DNA from: FACHB-1406 sp034189065
GTDB lineage: Bacteria; Cyanobacteriota; Cyanobacteriia; Cyanobacteriales; Spirulinaceae
Assembly (NCBI GenBank): GCA_034189065.1
Contig: JAXHVQ010000010.1
Coordinates: forward strand, 1 to 64,000
DNA: 64,000 bases
Direction of reading: 5' to 3'
Below are positions 40,317-49,182 of the stretch, in pieces (the stretch's first letter is position 1; each line of letters begins with the position of its first letter). The position numbers and the translations under genes were made by a program. The notes below the pieces were generated by a model. The model had not been told where the DNA came from, searched no databases, and saw only the letters and a list, made by a program, of their open reading frames with translations.

Positions 40317-41072
40317 GTGGGACAGAAGATTCATCCAAGGGGCTTTCGTCTCGGCATTACGAAAGATCATCGCTCTCGCTGGTATGCCGATACTAAACGC
40401 TATCCCGAACTTTTACAAGAAGACCGCAAAATTCGACAATACGTCGAACAAACGCTCAATAGAAATCCCAATCAAGGTAAAAACCAAACCTATGCCGGGA
40501 TATCTGAGGTACGCATCGAGCGCAAAGCCGACCAAATCGACCTGGAAATTCACACCGCCCGTCCCGGGGTGGTTGTGGGTCGCGGCGGCAGCGGCATCGA
40601 ATCGCTGCGCGCCGGGTTGCAGGAATTTTTGGGCGGCAACCGCCAAATTCGCGTCAACGTCATTGAAGTTTCTCGCGTGGATGCCGATGCTGGGCTGATT
40701 GCTGAGTATATTGCCCAACAGTTGGAGCGACGGGTTTCGTTTCGGCGCGTTGTGCGTCAGGCGATTCAACGGGCAGTTAAAGCCGAAGTTAAGGGGATTA
40801 AAATTCAGGTGAGCGGGCGGCTCAACGGGGCTGAAATTGCCCGTACCGAGTCCACGATGGAAGGAAGCGTTCCCCTTCATACGTTGAGGGCGGATATTGA
40901 TTATGCCTACCGAACGGCGTTGACCATCTACGGGATTTTGGGTATTAAAGTCTGGGTCTTCAAAGGAGAAATTATACCCGGTCAAGAAGAAGCAACGCCG
41001 ACTGCTGCCCCAGCGCCCACCGCTCGCCGACAGCAGCGCCGCCGACAGCAATTTGAGGATCGCTCGGAATAG
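40317..41072 (+). CDS. rpsC: 30S ribosomal protein S3
   Basis: 251 residues, starting GQKIHPRGFRLGITKDHRSR from GTG, with the KH-domain loop VVVGRGGSGIESLR. The C-terminal tail is rich in Ala, Thr, Pro and Arg (TPTAAPAPTARRQQRRRQQF), longer than in Escherichia coli. The next spacer (41073-41172) contains AAGGACAAAGGACAA-type tandem repeats. Confidence 0.96.
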   Translation: MGQKIHPRGFRLGITKDHRSRWYADTKRYPELLQEDRKIRQYVEQTLNRNPNQGKNQTYAGISEVRIERKADQIDLEIHTARPGVVVGRGGSGIESLRAGLQEFLGGNRQIRVNVIEVSRVDADAGLIAEYIAQQLERRVSFRRVVRQAIQRAVKAEVKGIKIQVSGRLNGAEIARTESTMEGSVPLHTLRADIDYAYRTALTIYGILGIKVWVFKGEIIPGQEEATPTAAPAPTARRQQRRRQQFEDRSE

Positions 41073-41081
41073 TTATTGGTT

Positions 41082-41172
41082 ATTAGTCATTGGTCATTAG
41101 TCACGAGTGGCTACCCTTCCAAGGACGAAGGACAAAAGATAAAGGACGAAGGACAAAGGACAAAGGACAATT
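41082..41172. repeat. Short tandem repeats in the rpsC-rplP spacer
   Basis: GTCATTGGTCATTAGTCA is followed by AAGGACGAAGGACAAAAGAT and more AAGGACA units up to the rplP start. Related strings occur at 18147-18205, 48095-48118 and 61064-61110. They resemble the heptamer-type STRR of cyanobacteria. Confidence 0.65.
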
Positions 41173-41592
41173 ATGTTAAGTCCCAAACGTACAAAATTTC
41201 GCAAACAACAGCGCGGGCGCATGAGGGGTTTGGCTACTCGAGGCTGTAACCTCAACTTCGGCGACTTCGGCATCCAAGCCATCGAACCCGGTTGGATTAC
41301 TGCCCGTCAAATTGAGGCTTCCCGTCGTGCCATGACGCGCTACGTCCGTCGGGGCGGTAAAATTTGGATTCGTATTTTTCCCGATAAACCGGTGACGATG
41401 CGCGCGGCTGAAACGCGCATGGGTTCGGGGAAAGGGTCTCCCGAATTTTGGGTCGCCGTCGTTAAACCCGGACGAATTATGTTTGAAATGGCAGGCGTTT
41501 CTGAGGAAATTGCGCGCGAAGCCATGCGCTTGGCAATGCAAAAGTTGCCGATCGCGACTAAGTTTGTCACCCGCGATGAGGAGTACACTTAA
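41173..41592 (+). CDS. rplP: 50S ribosomal protein L16
   Basis: 139 residues starting LSPKRTKFRKQQRGRMRGLA, with the RMGSGKGSPEFWVAVVKPG segment near the A-site tRNA. It ends three bases before rpmC. The ATG follows the repeat-filled spacer without a clear ribosome-binding site. Confidence 0.97.
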   Translation: MLSPKRTKFRKQQRGRMRGLATRGCNLNFGDFGIQAIEPGWITARQIEASRRAMTRYVRRGGKIWIRIFPDKPVTMRAAETRMGSGKGSPEFWVAVVKPGRIMFEMAGVSEEIAREAMRLAMQKLPIATKFVTRDEEYT

Positions 41593-41595
41593 ACG

Positions 41596-41961
41596 ATGGC
41601 ATTTCCCAAGATTCAAGACGTTAGAAAGCTCAACGACGAAGAACTCAGCGAAGAAATTTTGAGCGCCAAACGGAAGTTGTTTGAATTGCGCTTGCAACAG
41701 GCGACTCGTCAGTTGGAAAAACCTCACCAGTTTAAGCACCTCCGCCATCGTATCGCTCAAATGCTGACGGTGGAGCGCGAACGCCAAATCGAAGCGAAAC
41801 TCAAAGCTCGAGCTGCTGCTGAGAGCGAACCCGCAACGCCTGCTGAGAGCGAGCCTGCAACGCCTGCTGAGAGCAAAGCTGCAACACCTGTGGAAGAGGC
41901 AGCAACGCCCGCTGAGAGCGAACCCGCAGCAACCGTAACAGCAACCGCAGAAGAGGAGTAA
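41596..41961 (+). CDS. rpmC: 50S ribosomal protein L29 with a repetitive Ala/Glu/Pro tail
   Basis: Residues 1-72 are a normal L29 (QDVRKLNDEELSEEILSAKR and the HQFKHLRHRIAQMLTV helix). A tail of about 49 residues follows, made of AESEPATP-like repeats (nt about 41818-41937, 24-bp units) and ending AEEE. The usual length is 65-75 residues. L29 lies near the tunnel exit, so an acidic flexible tail there is notable. The reading frame is intact and rpsQ follows 6 bases later. Confidence 0.95.
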   Translation: MAFPKIQDVRKLNDEELSEEILSAKRKLFELRLQQATRQLEKPHQFKHLRHRIAQMLTVERERQIEAKLKARAAAESEPATPAESEPATPAESKAATPVEEAATPAESEPAATVTATAEEE

Positions 41962-41967
41962 ACCCCA

Positions 41968-42216
41968 ATGGCAGTTAAAGAACGAGTGGGTTTTGTGGTG
42001 AGCGACAAGATGCAAAAAACCGTTGTCGTCGCCATCGAAAACCGCTCTCCCCACCCCAAATACGGCAAAATTGTTGTCAAAACCAAGCGCTATAAAGCCC
42101 ACGACGAAGACAATCAATGCAAAATTGGCGATCGCGTCCGCATTCAAGAAACCCGCCCCCTCAGTCGGACTAAGCGCTGGATGGTTGCTGAAATTTTGAG
42201 TTCGGCTAACCGGTAA
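41968..42216 (+). CDS. rpsQ: 30S ribosomal protein S17
   Basis: 82 residues, AVKERVGFVVSDKMQKTVVV followed by RYKAHDEDNQCKIGDRVRIQETRPLS, the RNA-binding OB fold. An intact partner in the S17-L14-L24 order. Confidence 0.97.
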   Translation: MAVKERVGFVVSDKMQKTVVVAIENRSPHPKYGKIVVKTKRYKAHDEDNQCKIGDRVRIQETRPLSRTKRWMVAEILSSANR

Positions 42217-42285
42217 GAGCGGGCGAATGCACGATTAGCGTAAAAAGTCAAGTTCTATATATTCGCCCGAAGGAGGAGGGTTCCA

Positions 42286-42654
42286 GTGATTCAACAACAA
42301 AGCTATCTCAATGTCGCCGACAATAGCGGCGCAAAAAAACTAATGTGTTTGCGGGTTCTCGGTAAAGGAAATTGCCGTTACGCTGGCATTGGCGATGAAA
42401 TTATCGCCGTGGTTAAAGATGCCATTCCCAATATGGGAGTCAAAAAATCCGATGTCGTGCGCGCCGTTGTGGTGCGAACGCGCCAATCCCTGCGTCGGGG
42501 AAGCGGGATGACGATTCGCTTCGACGACAATGCGGCGGTGATTATCAACCCCGAGGGAAATCCGAGAGGGACTCGCGTATTCGGACCGGTGGCTCGAGAA
42601 TTGCGCGATCGCAACTTTACCCGAATTGTTACTCTCGCTCCGGAGGTACTTTAA
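42286..42654 (+). CDS. rplN: 50S ribosomal protein L14
   Basis: 122 residues starting IQQQSYLNVADNSGAKKLMC from a GTG with AGGAGGAGGG upstream. Full length, with the GTRVFGPVARELRDRNFTRI C-terminal region. Its stop directly abuts the rplX start. Confidence 0.97.
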   Translation: MIQQQSYLNVADNSGAKKLMCLRVLGKGNCRYAGIGDEIIAVVKDAIPNMGVKKSDVVRAVVVRTRQSLRRGSGMTIRFDDNAAVIINPEGNPRGTRVFGPVARELRDRNFTRIVTLAPEVL

Positions 42655-43014
42655 ATGGCTAAAACCAAAAAATCGGCAAAAAGTCAACCCCAACGCTACA
42701 AAATGCACGTCAAACAAGGCGACACCGTACAAGTAATTTCCGGTCGCGACAAGGGCAAAGTGGGAGAAGTGGTGAAAAGTTTTCCCACTAAAAGCAAAGT
42801 TGTGGTTAAAGGAGTCAACGTTAAAACCAAGCACGTGAAGCCTCAACAAGAAGGAGAATCGGGCAGAATCGATACCTTTGAAGCGCCGATTCATAGCTCC
42901 AACGTTATGCTCTATTCTAATAAAGAAAAGGTCGCCAGCCGCATTTGTTATACCTTTGGCGAGGACGGTCGCAAAGTGCGGATGCTTAAGAAAACTGGCG
43001 AAATTATTGACTAA
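42655..43014 (+). CDS. rplX: 50S ribosomal protein L24
   Basis: 119 residues. The KOW motif (GDTVQVISGRDKGKVGEV) and VKGVNVKTKHVKPQ are clear. The ATG follows the rplN stop without a gap; the ribosome-binding site GGAGG is inside rplN. The 188-base spacer after it holds ATTCTGAATTCT-type repeats (about 43105-43165) and no gene. Confidence 0.97.
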   Translation: MAKTKKSAKSQPQRYKMHVKQGDTVQVISGRDKGKVGEVVKSFPTKSKVVVKGVNVKTKHVKPQQEGESGRIDTFEAPIHSSNVMLYSNKEKVASRICYTFGEDGRKVRMLKKTGEIID

Positions 43015-43202
43015 TGGGTGATGGGTTTAAAGTTCAGAGGGATAAGCGATCTGTGACGAGTTCAGAGGAATTGGCGATCGGCGATCTTGCTTGTTTTTAC
43101 GACTCCCAATTCTGAATTCTCCTATTCTTCCATTCTGAATTCTTCTATTCTCCCATTCTGCCCAATTCTAGATTTCACGACTCAAATAGACTCGCTATAG
43201 CT

Positions 43203-43748
43203 ATGACTCAACCGTTGAAAACCCTGTACCAAGAAAAAATTGTTCCCAAACTGACCGAGCAATTTAACTATACCAATATTCATCAAGTTCCCAGAGTCAT
43301 TAAAATTACAGTGAATCGGGGACTGGGAGAGGCGAACCAAAATGCAAAAGCCCTCGAATCGTCCATGAGCGAACTCTCGATAATCACCGGTCAAAAGCCC
43401 GTCGTCACGCGCGCAAAAAAGGCGATCGCGGGCTTTAAACTCCGAGAAGGAATGCCCGTCGGACTCATGGTGACGCTCCGTTCCGAACGGATGTACGCCT
43501 TCCTCAACCGCTTAATCGGTATAGCCCTCCCCCGCATCCGCGACTTTCGCGGCGTAAGCCCCAAAAGCTTCGACGGTAGAGGAAATTATAGTTTAGGCGT
43601 TAGAGAACAAATTATCTTCCCCGAAATCGATTACGACAGCATCGACCAAATTCGAGGTATGGATATTTCAATTATTACCACGGCGAACACCGATGAAGAA
43701 GGTCGCGCCCTACTCAAAGAGATGGGAATGCCATTCCGAAATAACTAA
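43203..43748 (+). CDS. rplE: 50S ribosomal protein L5
   Basis: 181 residues with VPRVIKITVNRGLGEANQNA, GQKPVVTRAKKAIAGFKLRE and RDFRGVSPKSFDGRGNYSLG. It binds 5S rRNA and P-site tRNA. As in other cyanobacteria, no rpsN (S14) follows; rpsH comes next. Confidence 0.97.
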   Translation: MTQPLKTLYQEKIVPKLTEQFNYTNIHQVPRVIKITVNRGLGEANQNAKALESSMSELSIITGQKPVVTRAKKAIAGFKLREGMPVGLMVTLRSERMYAFLNRLIGIALPRIRDFRGVSPKSFDGRGNYSLGVREQIIFPEIDYDSIDQIRGMDISIITTANTDEEGRALLKEMGMPFRNN

Positions 43749-43777
43749 GCCCGATTGAAGGAGGAAAACAAAGGAAC

Positions 43778-44179
43778 ATGGCAACAAACGATACCATTTC
43801 AGATATGCTCGTTCGCCTTCGCAATGCGGGGGCAGTTCGACACGCAACAACTGCAATTCCCTCAACTCGAATGACGCGCAGTATCGCCAAAGTGCTAAAA
43901 GAAGAGGGCTACATTGGCGATTACGAAGAAGTTGGCGAAGGAGTCAAAAAAGAATTAAGCGTCGCACTCAAATACGTCGGCAAAAACCGACAGCCCTTAA
44001 TCCGCCGCCTCAAGCGCATCAGCAAACCCGGTTTGCGTGTGTACAAAAATAGTAAAGAATTGCCTCGAGTTCTGGGGGGCATTGGCATCGCAATTATTTC
44101 CACCTCCAGCGGCATTATGACCGATCGCGAGGCGCGACGACAGGGAATTGGCGGCGAAGTCCTCTGTTATATCTGGTAG
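43778..44179 (+). CDS. rpsH: 30S ribosomal protein S8
   Basis: 133 residues. DTISDMLVRLRNAGAVRHAT and the C-terminal SGIMTDREARRQGIGGEVLCYIW are diagnostic. GGAGG lies 15 bases upstream of the ATG. Confidence 0.97.
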   Translation: MATNDTISDMLVRLRNAGAVRHATTAIPSTRMTRSIAKVLKEEGYIGDYEEVGEGVKKELSVALKYVGKNRQPLIRRLKRISKPGLRVYKNSKELPRVLGGIGIAIISTSSGIMTDREARRQGIGGEVLCYIW

Positions 44180-44241
44180 CGCCCTCCCTCGATCCTGCGA
44201 ATTTCCAACGAAATCAAAATCGACAAGGAGTAATGTAAATT

Positions 44242-44796
44242 ATGTCTCGTATCGGCAAACGCCCGATTCCCCTTCCCGATAAAGTGACGGTGGAAATTGA
44301 CGGGCAAAGTGTCAAAGTCAAAGGGCCCAAAGGAGAACTCCAACGAGTCCTAACCGAACAAGTGAGCGTCGAACAAGAGGGCAACGCAATCAACGTCCTG
44401 CGCCGGGATGACTCTCGCGTCGCCCGCCAGCGTCACGGCCTCTCGCGTACCCTGGTGGCTAATATGGTCGATGGGGTGTCTAGCGGATATACCAAACGCC
44501 TCGAAATCCAAGGCGTAGGCTATCGCGCCCAAATGCAGGGCAAAACCCTGGTTCTCAACGTCGGCTACAGTCACCCGGTGGAAATCGAACCGCCCGACGA
44601 GATTCAGTTCGACGTTCCCAAAGAGAGTCGGGGCTTGCAAGTCACCGTCAGCGGTATCAATAAGGAATTAGTCGGCGATATGGCAGCCAAGGTTCGCGCC
44701 GTCCGCCCGCCGGAAGTGTACAAAGGCAAAGGCATTCGCTACCAAGGCGAATACGTTAGACGCAAAGCAGGTAAGACTGGTAAAGCTAAGAAGTAG
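44242..44796 (+). CDS. rplF: 50S ribosomal protein L6
   Basis: 184 residues with two similar domains; the C-terminal KVRAVRPPEVYKGKGIRYQG motif is intact. The tail KAGKTGKAKK is basic. Next gene after 12 bases. Confidence 0.97.
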   Translation: MSRIGKRPIPLPDKVTVEIDGQSVKVKGPKGELQRVLTEQVSVEQEGNAINVLRRDDSRVARQRHGLSRTLVANMVDGVSSGYTKRLEIQGVGYRAQMQGKTLVLNVGYSHPVEIEPPDEIQFDVPKESRGLQVTVSGINKELVGDMAAKVRAVRPPEVYKGKGIRYQGEYVRRKAGKTGKAKK

Positions 44797-44808
44797 AAGT
44801 AAAGAGTT

Positions 44809-45171
44809 ATGAAGCGAACGCGCAGAGAATTAACCCAGCGCCGTCACAAACGACTGCGCAAAACCGTGAGCGGAACGGGAGAACGCCCTCGTTTGGCTGT
44901 TTTTCGCTCCAACCAACATATTTACGTCCAGGCCATCGACGATACCCAACATCGGACGCTGGTGGCTGCTTCGACCCTAGATCCCGAAGTTAAGGCGAGT
45001 TTGAGTTCGACTTCGACGCGCGAAGCTTCGGCAGCCGTCGGGCAATTGATTGCCAAGCGCGCGATCGCCCAAGGCATCCAAAAGGTCGTCTTCGATCGCG
45101 GGGGCAACCTCTACCACGGTCGCGTTCAAGCTCTAGCCGAAGCCGCTCGCGAAGGTGGGCTAGACTTTTAG
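44809..45171 (+). CDS. rplR: 50S ribosomal protein L18
   Basis: 120 residues: KRTRRELTQRRHKRLRKTVS at the start, RLAVFRSNQHIYVQAIDD and the end FDRGGNLYHGRVQALAEAAREGGLDF. Binds 5S rRNA with L5. Confidence 0.97.
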   Translation: MKRTRRELTQRRHKRLRKTVSGTGERPRLAVFRSNQHIYVQAIDDTQHRTLVAASTLDPEVKASLSSTSTREASAAVGQLIAKRAIAQGIQKVVFDRGGNLYHGRVQALAEAAREGGLDF

Positions 45172-45234
45172 AAAGTCACGCTACCCTTATAATGTTCCGA
45201 AGCAGTTGATTATTATAGCACTCCCAGAAATCCT

Positions 45235-45756
45235 ATGGCAAAACAACGAAAAAAAAGCCGAGCTAAAGAAAAAGAATCCAACTTCCAAGAACGGGTGATT
45301 CAAATCCGTCGGGTGAGTAAGGTAGTTAAAGGCGGTAAAAAACTCAGCTTCCGCGCCATTGTCGTCGTCGGCAATGAAAAAGGTCAAGTGGGCGTGGGTG
45401 TCGGGAAGGCGAGCGATGTAATCGGTGCCGTGCGCAAGGGCGTAGCCGACGGGAAGAAGCAATTGATTGAAATTGCTTTAACCAAGGCGAACTCAATTAC
45501 CCATCCCATTCATGGCGTTGCGGGAGGCGCGAAAGTGATGATGCGTCCGGCTGCACCCGGGACGGGGGTAATTGCAGGGGGAGCCGTGCGTACCGTTTTA
45601 GAATTGGCAGGGATTCAAAATATTTTAGCCAAGCAACTGGGTTCTAATAATCCTCTGAATAATGCCCGGGCTGCCATCGACGCTTTGGAAACCTTACGCA
45701 CGTTCTCCGAAGTTGCCCAAGAACGAGGCATTCCCCTCGAACAGCTTTACGCTTAG
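45235..45756 (+). CDS. rpsE: 30S ribosomal protein S5
   Basis: 173 residues. The N-terminal tail is Lys-rich (AKQRKKSRAKEKESNFQERV); the double-stranded RNA-binding part includes RRVSKVVKGGKKLSFRAIVV. The C-terminal half has GTGVIAGGAVRTVLELAGI. rpmD (L30) does not follow, as is normal for cyanobacteria. Confidence 0.97.
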   Translation: MAKQRKKSRAKEKESNFQERVIQIRRVSKVVKGGKKLSFRAIVVVGNEKGQVGVGVGKASDVIGAVRKGVADGKKQLIEIALTKANSITHPIHGVAGGAKVMMRPAAPGTGVIAGGAVRTVLELAGIQNILAKQLGSNNPLNNARAAIDALETLRTFSEVAQERGIPLEQLYA

Positions 45757-45895
45757 GATGTGAAGGCAGAAGGCAGAAGGCAGAGGGCAGAAGGTTTGAA
45801 GCTTAGAAAGTGCTAAAGCTTAGTCGTTAGATTAATAGAGGGTTTACCCCGCCCTCGTCTACGAGTTATCTAGAACATCAACAAGAAGGAGCGAT

Positions 45896-46345
45896 ATGAG
45901 AATTCACGACGCGGTTCCCAAAAAAGGTTCCCGCAGACCCCGCCGTCGGGTCGGTCGCGGCATCTCCGCCGGTCAAGGTGCCAGTTGTGGCTTTGGGATG
46001 CGCGGACAAAAGTCGCGATCGGGTACGGGAACGAAACCGGGCTTTGAAGGGGGGCAAATGCCCTTGTATCGGCGCGTGCCGAAGCTCAAGCATTTTACGG
46101 TTATCAATCCCAAAAACTACACGGTTATTAACGTCGGCCAACTGTCCGAGTTAGATGCCAATACGGAAGTGACCCGCGAGCTGCTATTGGAAAAAGGCTT
46201 AGTTCGTAAAGGTCGCGGCGCGTTAAAAGTCCTCGGCGATGGCGAACTCAATGTCCCTTTGCAAGTTAAAGCGGTGGCGTTTACAGCGAGTGCTAAAAGC
46301 AAAATCGAAGGCGCAGGGGGTCAGTGGGAAGTTATTAGTTCGTAG
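45896..46345 (+). CDS. rplO: 50S ribosomal protein L15
   Basis: 149 residues starting RIHDAVPKKGSRRPRRRVGR, with the GFEGGQMPLYRRVPKLKHF segment. AGAAGGAG lies 6 bases before the ATG. The following 288-base spacer has paired inverted repeats before secY. Confidence 0.97.
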   Translation: MRIHDAVPKKGSRRPRRRVGRGISAGQGASCGFGMRGQKSRSGTGTKPGFEGGQMPLYRRVPKLKHFTVINPKNYTVINVGQLSELDANTEVTRELLLEKGLVRKGRGALKVLGDGELNVPLQVKAVAFTASAKSKIEGAGGQWEVISS

Positions 46346-46361
46346 TTCCGTTCGTTCGTAG

Positions 46362-46569
46362 TAGGCGCTTCAGCGCCTATATGGAGGCAGGCATCAATAA
46401 ACCTTACAGCCCGAAACAAGGAGGGTTTCATGATTTTCGATTTTAATCGCTGTTTTACGAATAATTGTGCCCACCTAATTACCAACCCTCTTGCTTGGGC
46501 GCTAAACCCTTTATTGGCGCTGAAGCGCCTACTACCAACCACTTGGCGCTGAAGCGCCTACTACCAACC
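46362..46569. repeat. REP-like palindromes in inverted pair between rplO and secY
   Basis: TAGGCGCTTCAGCGCCTA is palindromic at 46362-46379. Two direct 27-bp copies of the inverse form (TTGGCGCTGAAGCGCC followed by TACTACCAACC) lie at 46514-46540 and 46543-46569. The segment between has a strong ribosome-binding site and a 40-codon ORF (next feature). The inverted-pair layout recalls REP elements. Confidence 0.75.
46430..46552 (+). CDS. Possible 40-residue peptide between REP-like repeats
   Basis: AAGGAGGG precedes an ATG at 46430 with good spacing. The frame reads MIFDFNRCFTNNCAHLITNP and ends in the repeat at 46552. I do not recognise the peptide, and the second half is coded by the repeat itself, so it may be chance. 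The consensus-like ribosome-binding site is the only real support. Confidence 0.25.
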   Translation: MIFDFNRCFTNNCAHLITNPLAWALNPLLALKRLLPTTWR

Positions 46570-46633
46570 ATTTTTTTAAGAATAACTTAAGATCGATAGA
46601 GATAAGCCATTCGCGTGTTAAAGGAAATTTTTC

Positions 46634-47956
46634 ATGGTCGTCAGTCGCGATAAAACGCCAACAGCGCAAGAAACGTTTATGCAAATGGCCCAAGCCGCCG
46701 GTTTGCGAGGTCGAATCCTTATTACCATCGGCTTGCTCATTCTCGTGCGCTTTGGCGTTAAAGTTCCCGTACCGGGCATCGACCTCGATGCTTTTGCCCA
46801 AGCGGTTCGAGGGAACTCCGTTCTCGGTTTTATAGATATCTTTTCAGGGGGCGGTTTAACCGCACTCGGCGTTTTCGCCCTCGGGATTTTACCGTTTATT
46901 AATGCCTCGATTATTATTCAGCTCCTTACGGCTGCTTTGCCGTCGTTGGAGAATTTGCAGAAAAATGAGGGGGAAGCCGGACGGCGCAAAATTTCTCAAA
47001 TTACGCGCTACGTCGCCTTAGGTTGGTCGATTATTCAAAGTTTTGCCATCACCCTCGGTTTGTTGCGACCCTATGCGGTTAACGACGGACCGATGTTTGT
47101 CATTGAAACCGTTCTCGCTTTGACAGCGGGCTCGATGTTCGTGATGTGGATTTCTGAGTTGATTACCGAGCGCGGAATTGGTAACGGAGCATCTTTGTTG
47201 ATTTTTGTCAATATTGTCGCCGTTTTGCCGCGAACGCTGGGAAATACCATCGAGTTTGCCCAACAAGGAGGACGAGAAGCCGTGGCGCAAGTGGTCTTTC
47301 TGTTGCTGATCTTTTTGTTCACGATTGTGGGCATTGTCTTCGTTCAGGAAGGGACGCGACGCATTCCGATTATTTCTGCCCGCCGTCAAGTTGGGAAGCG
47401 CCTCTATCGGGAACGGAAGAATTATTTACCACTGCGCCTCAATCAAGGGGGCGTGATGCCGATTATTTTTGCATCGGCGGTATTGATTTTACCGGCTTCG
47501 TTAGCGGGGTTGCCGATTTTCGCGCAAGCAGGCGGTGCGAGTCAGGTGTTGCAAAACATCGCCAATTCACTTCAGCCGGGTCGATGGGCCTATGTTTTGG
47601 TGTACCTGGTGTTAATCGTGTTTTTTAGCTATTTCTATGCGTCGTTGATTGTGAATCCGGTGGATATGGCGCAAAACCTCAAGAAAATGGGGACGAGCAT
47701 TCCGGGGATTCGACCGGGGAAAGCGACGAGCGAGTACCTCGAAGGGGTGTTAAACCGTTTGACGTTCTTGGGTGCGGCGTTTTTGGGTATTGTGGCAACG
47801 GTGCCGACAGCGGTGGAAAGCGCGACGGGAGTCCAAACGTTGCGAGGCTTTGGGGCAACTTCCCTGCTGATTTTGGTGGGGGTTGCGATCGATACGGCTA
47901 AGCAAATTCAAACTTATGTGATCTCTCAGCGCTATGAGGGAATTGTGAAGCAGTAA
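46634..47956 (+). CDS. secY: Protein translocase subunit SecY
   Basis: The 440-residue, ten-helix pore subunit of the Sec translocon. PGIDLDAFAQ in the plug region, the loop RYVALGWSIIQSFAITLGLL, and LPLRLNQGGVMPIIFASAVL are as in the family. Loop residues that contact SecA and the ribosome (GIRPGKATSEYLEGVLNRLT) are intact. Usual place between rplO and adk. Confidence 0.97.
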   Translation: MVVSRDKTPTAQETFMQMAQAAGLRGRILITIGLLILVRFGVKVPVPGIDLDAFAQAVRGNSVLGFIDIFSGGGLTALGVFALGILPFINASIIIQLLTAALPSLENLQKNEGEAGRRKISQITRYVALGWSIIQSFAITLGLLRPYAVNDGPMFVIETVLALTAGSMFVMWISELITERGIGNGASLLIFVNIVAVLPRTLGNTIEFAQQGGREAVAQVVFLLLIFLFTIVGIVFVQEGTRRIPIISARRQVGKRLYRERKNYLPLRLNQGGVMPIIFASAVLILPASLAGLPIFAQAGGASQVLQNIANSLQPGRWAYVLVYLVLIVFFSYFYASLIVNPVDMAQNLKKMGTSIPGIRPGKATSEYLEGVLNRLTFLGAAFLGIVATVPTAVESATGVQTLRGFGATSLLILVGVAIDTAKQIQTYVISQRYEGIVKQ

Positions 47957-48119
47957 GGTGGATTCGTAATTCGTAAGGGTTGGGGACGTTTGCGGATTGC
48001 GAATTTACGCTTGATGAGAAGTTAGTCGGAACGTTACTCGACCGGGAACTCTCGGCAGAAGGCAAAAGTGACGATTCAAGGCGAAGGACGAATGACCAAT
48101 GAGCAATGACCAATGAAAA

Positions 48120-48677
48120 ATGGCAAAACGATTGATTTTTTTGGGGCCGCCGGGAGCGGGGAAGGGAACCCAAGCCCAACAGTTGGCGGAGTCGATGAGT
48201 ATCCCGCATATTTCGACGGGGGAAATTTTGCGCTCGGCAATTGCCTCGGCAACGCCGTTGGGAACAAGGGCGAAGGCTTACGTGGATGCGGGGGAGTTGG
48301 TTCCCGATGCGTTGATGCTCGATTTGATTCGCGATCGCCTCGCTCAACCCGATGCCCGAGAGGGCTGGATTCTCGATGGGTTTCCGCGCAATGTCAGCCA
48401 AGCGGAATTTTTGGATAAACTTTTGAGCGAACTCAAGCAACAAACCGATTGCGTATTGAGTTTGACGGTTCCCGATGAGGTACTGATTGCTCGCTTGTTG
48501 GGACGGGGACGCAGGGACGACAGCGAGGAAACCATTCGCCGCCGTTTGGAAGTGTATCGGGAACAAACAGCGCCCGTTAACGACTTTTACCAAAAGCGCC
48601 AGGTTTTGCACGGGGTAAACGGCGATCGCTCGCCCGAAACGGTGACAGCGGCGCTGAGGGAGTTGGTCGAGGCTTAA
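48120..48677 (+). CDS. adk: Adenylate kinase
   Basis: Interconverts AMP + ATP and 2 ADP. The 185-residue short form has the P-loop FLGPPGAGKGTQAQ, AMP-binding ISTGEILRSAI and the DGFPRNVSQAEFL motif; the lid is short (LGRGRRDDSEETIRRRL) with no zinc Cys. The spacer before it carries an AATGACCAATGA-type repeat up to the ATG. Confidence 0.96.
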   Translation: MAKRLIFLGPPGAGKGTQAQQLAESMSIPHISTGEILRSAIASATPLGTRAKAYVDAGELVPDALMLDLIRDRLAQPDAREGWILDGFPRNVSQAEFLDKLLSELKQQTDCVLSLTVPDEVLIARLLGRGRRDDSEETIRRRLEVYREQTAPVNDFYQKRQVLHGVNGDRSPETVTAALRELVEA

Positions 48678-48886
48678 ATTTCAGTTCGGAAGGAGGCTTT
48701 TAGGGGAGAACGTTCAAGCGCTTTCTCCTTATTGTGTCGTCTTTATCGGCGATGTTGTTAATTTTTGCTAAAATGTAGTCGAAGCGGCGGCAAAATAGAT
48801 TATGATTTGACCGTTTTTGAACGAAGATCGTCCCTTTTGTCACCGAGACTCCAGCAAGAGCGTTAGTACCATAAGCGAGAAGAAAA

Positions 48887-49111
48887 TTGCCCAAACAAGA
48901 TTTGATTGAAATGGAAGGGATGGTAACAGAGTCCCTCCCCAATGCCATGTTTCGCGTCGAACTCGACAATGGGTTTAATGTATTGGCCCATATTTCGGGG
49001 AAAATCCGGCGGAACTATATCAAGATTCTGCCCGGCGATCGCGTCAAAGTGGAGTTAACCCCCTACGACCTGAGCAAAGGCAGGATTACTTACCGCCTGC
49101 GCAAAAAATAA
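48887..49111 (+). CDS. infA: Translation initiation factor IF-1
   Basis: 74 residues, PKQDLIEMEGMVTESLPNAM then FRVELDNGFNVLAHISGKIR, the S1/OB fold. The only suitable start is a TTG at 48887, a rare codon; the family sequence begins right there and GCGAGAAG lies just upstream. The TTG start could keep expression low or tune it by IF-3. Confidence 0.95.
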   Translation: MPKQDLIEMEGMVTESLPNAMFRVELDNGFNVLAHISGKIRRNYIKILPGDRVKVELTPYDLSKGRITYRLRKK

Positions 49112-49182
49112 ATTTCTATCGGTCTGGAAAAAATACACAAGAATTGATATAATAAAAAGCTTGCAGTGTTGCCAAAATAGGC

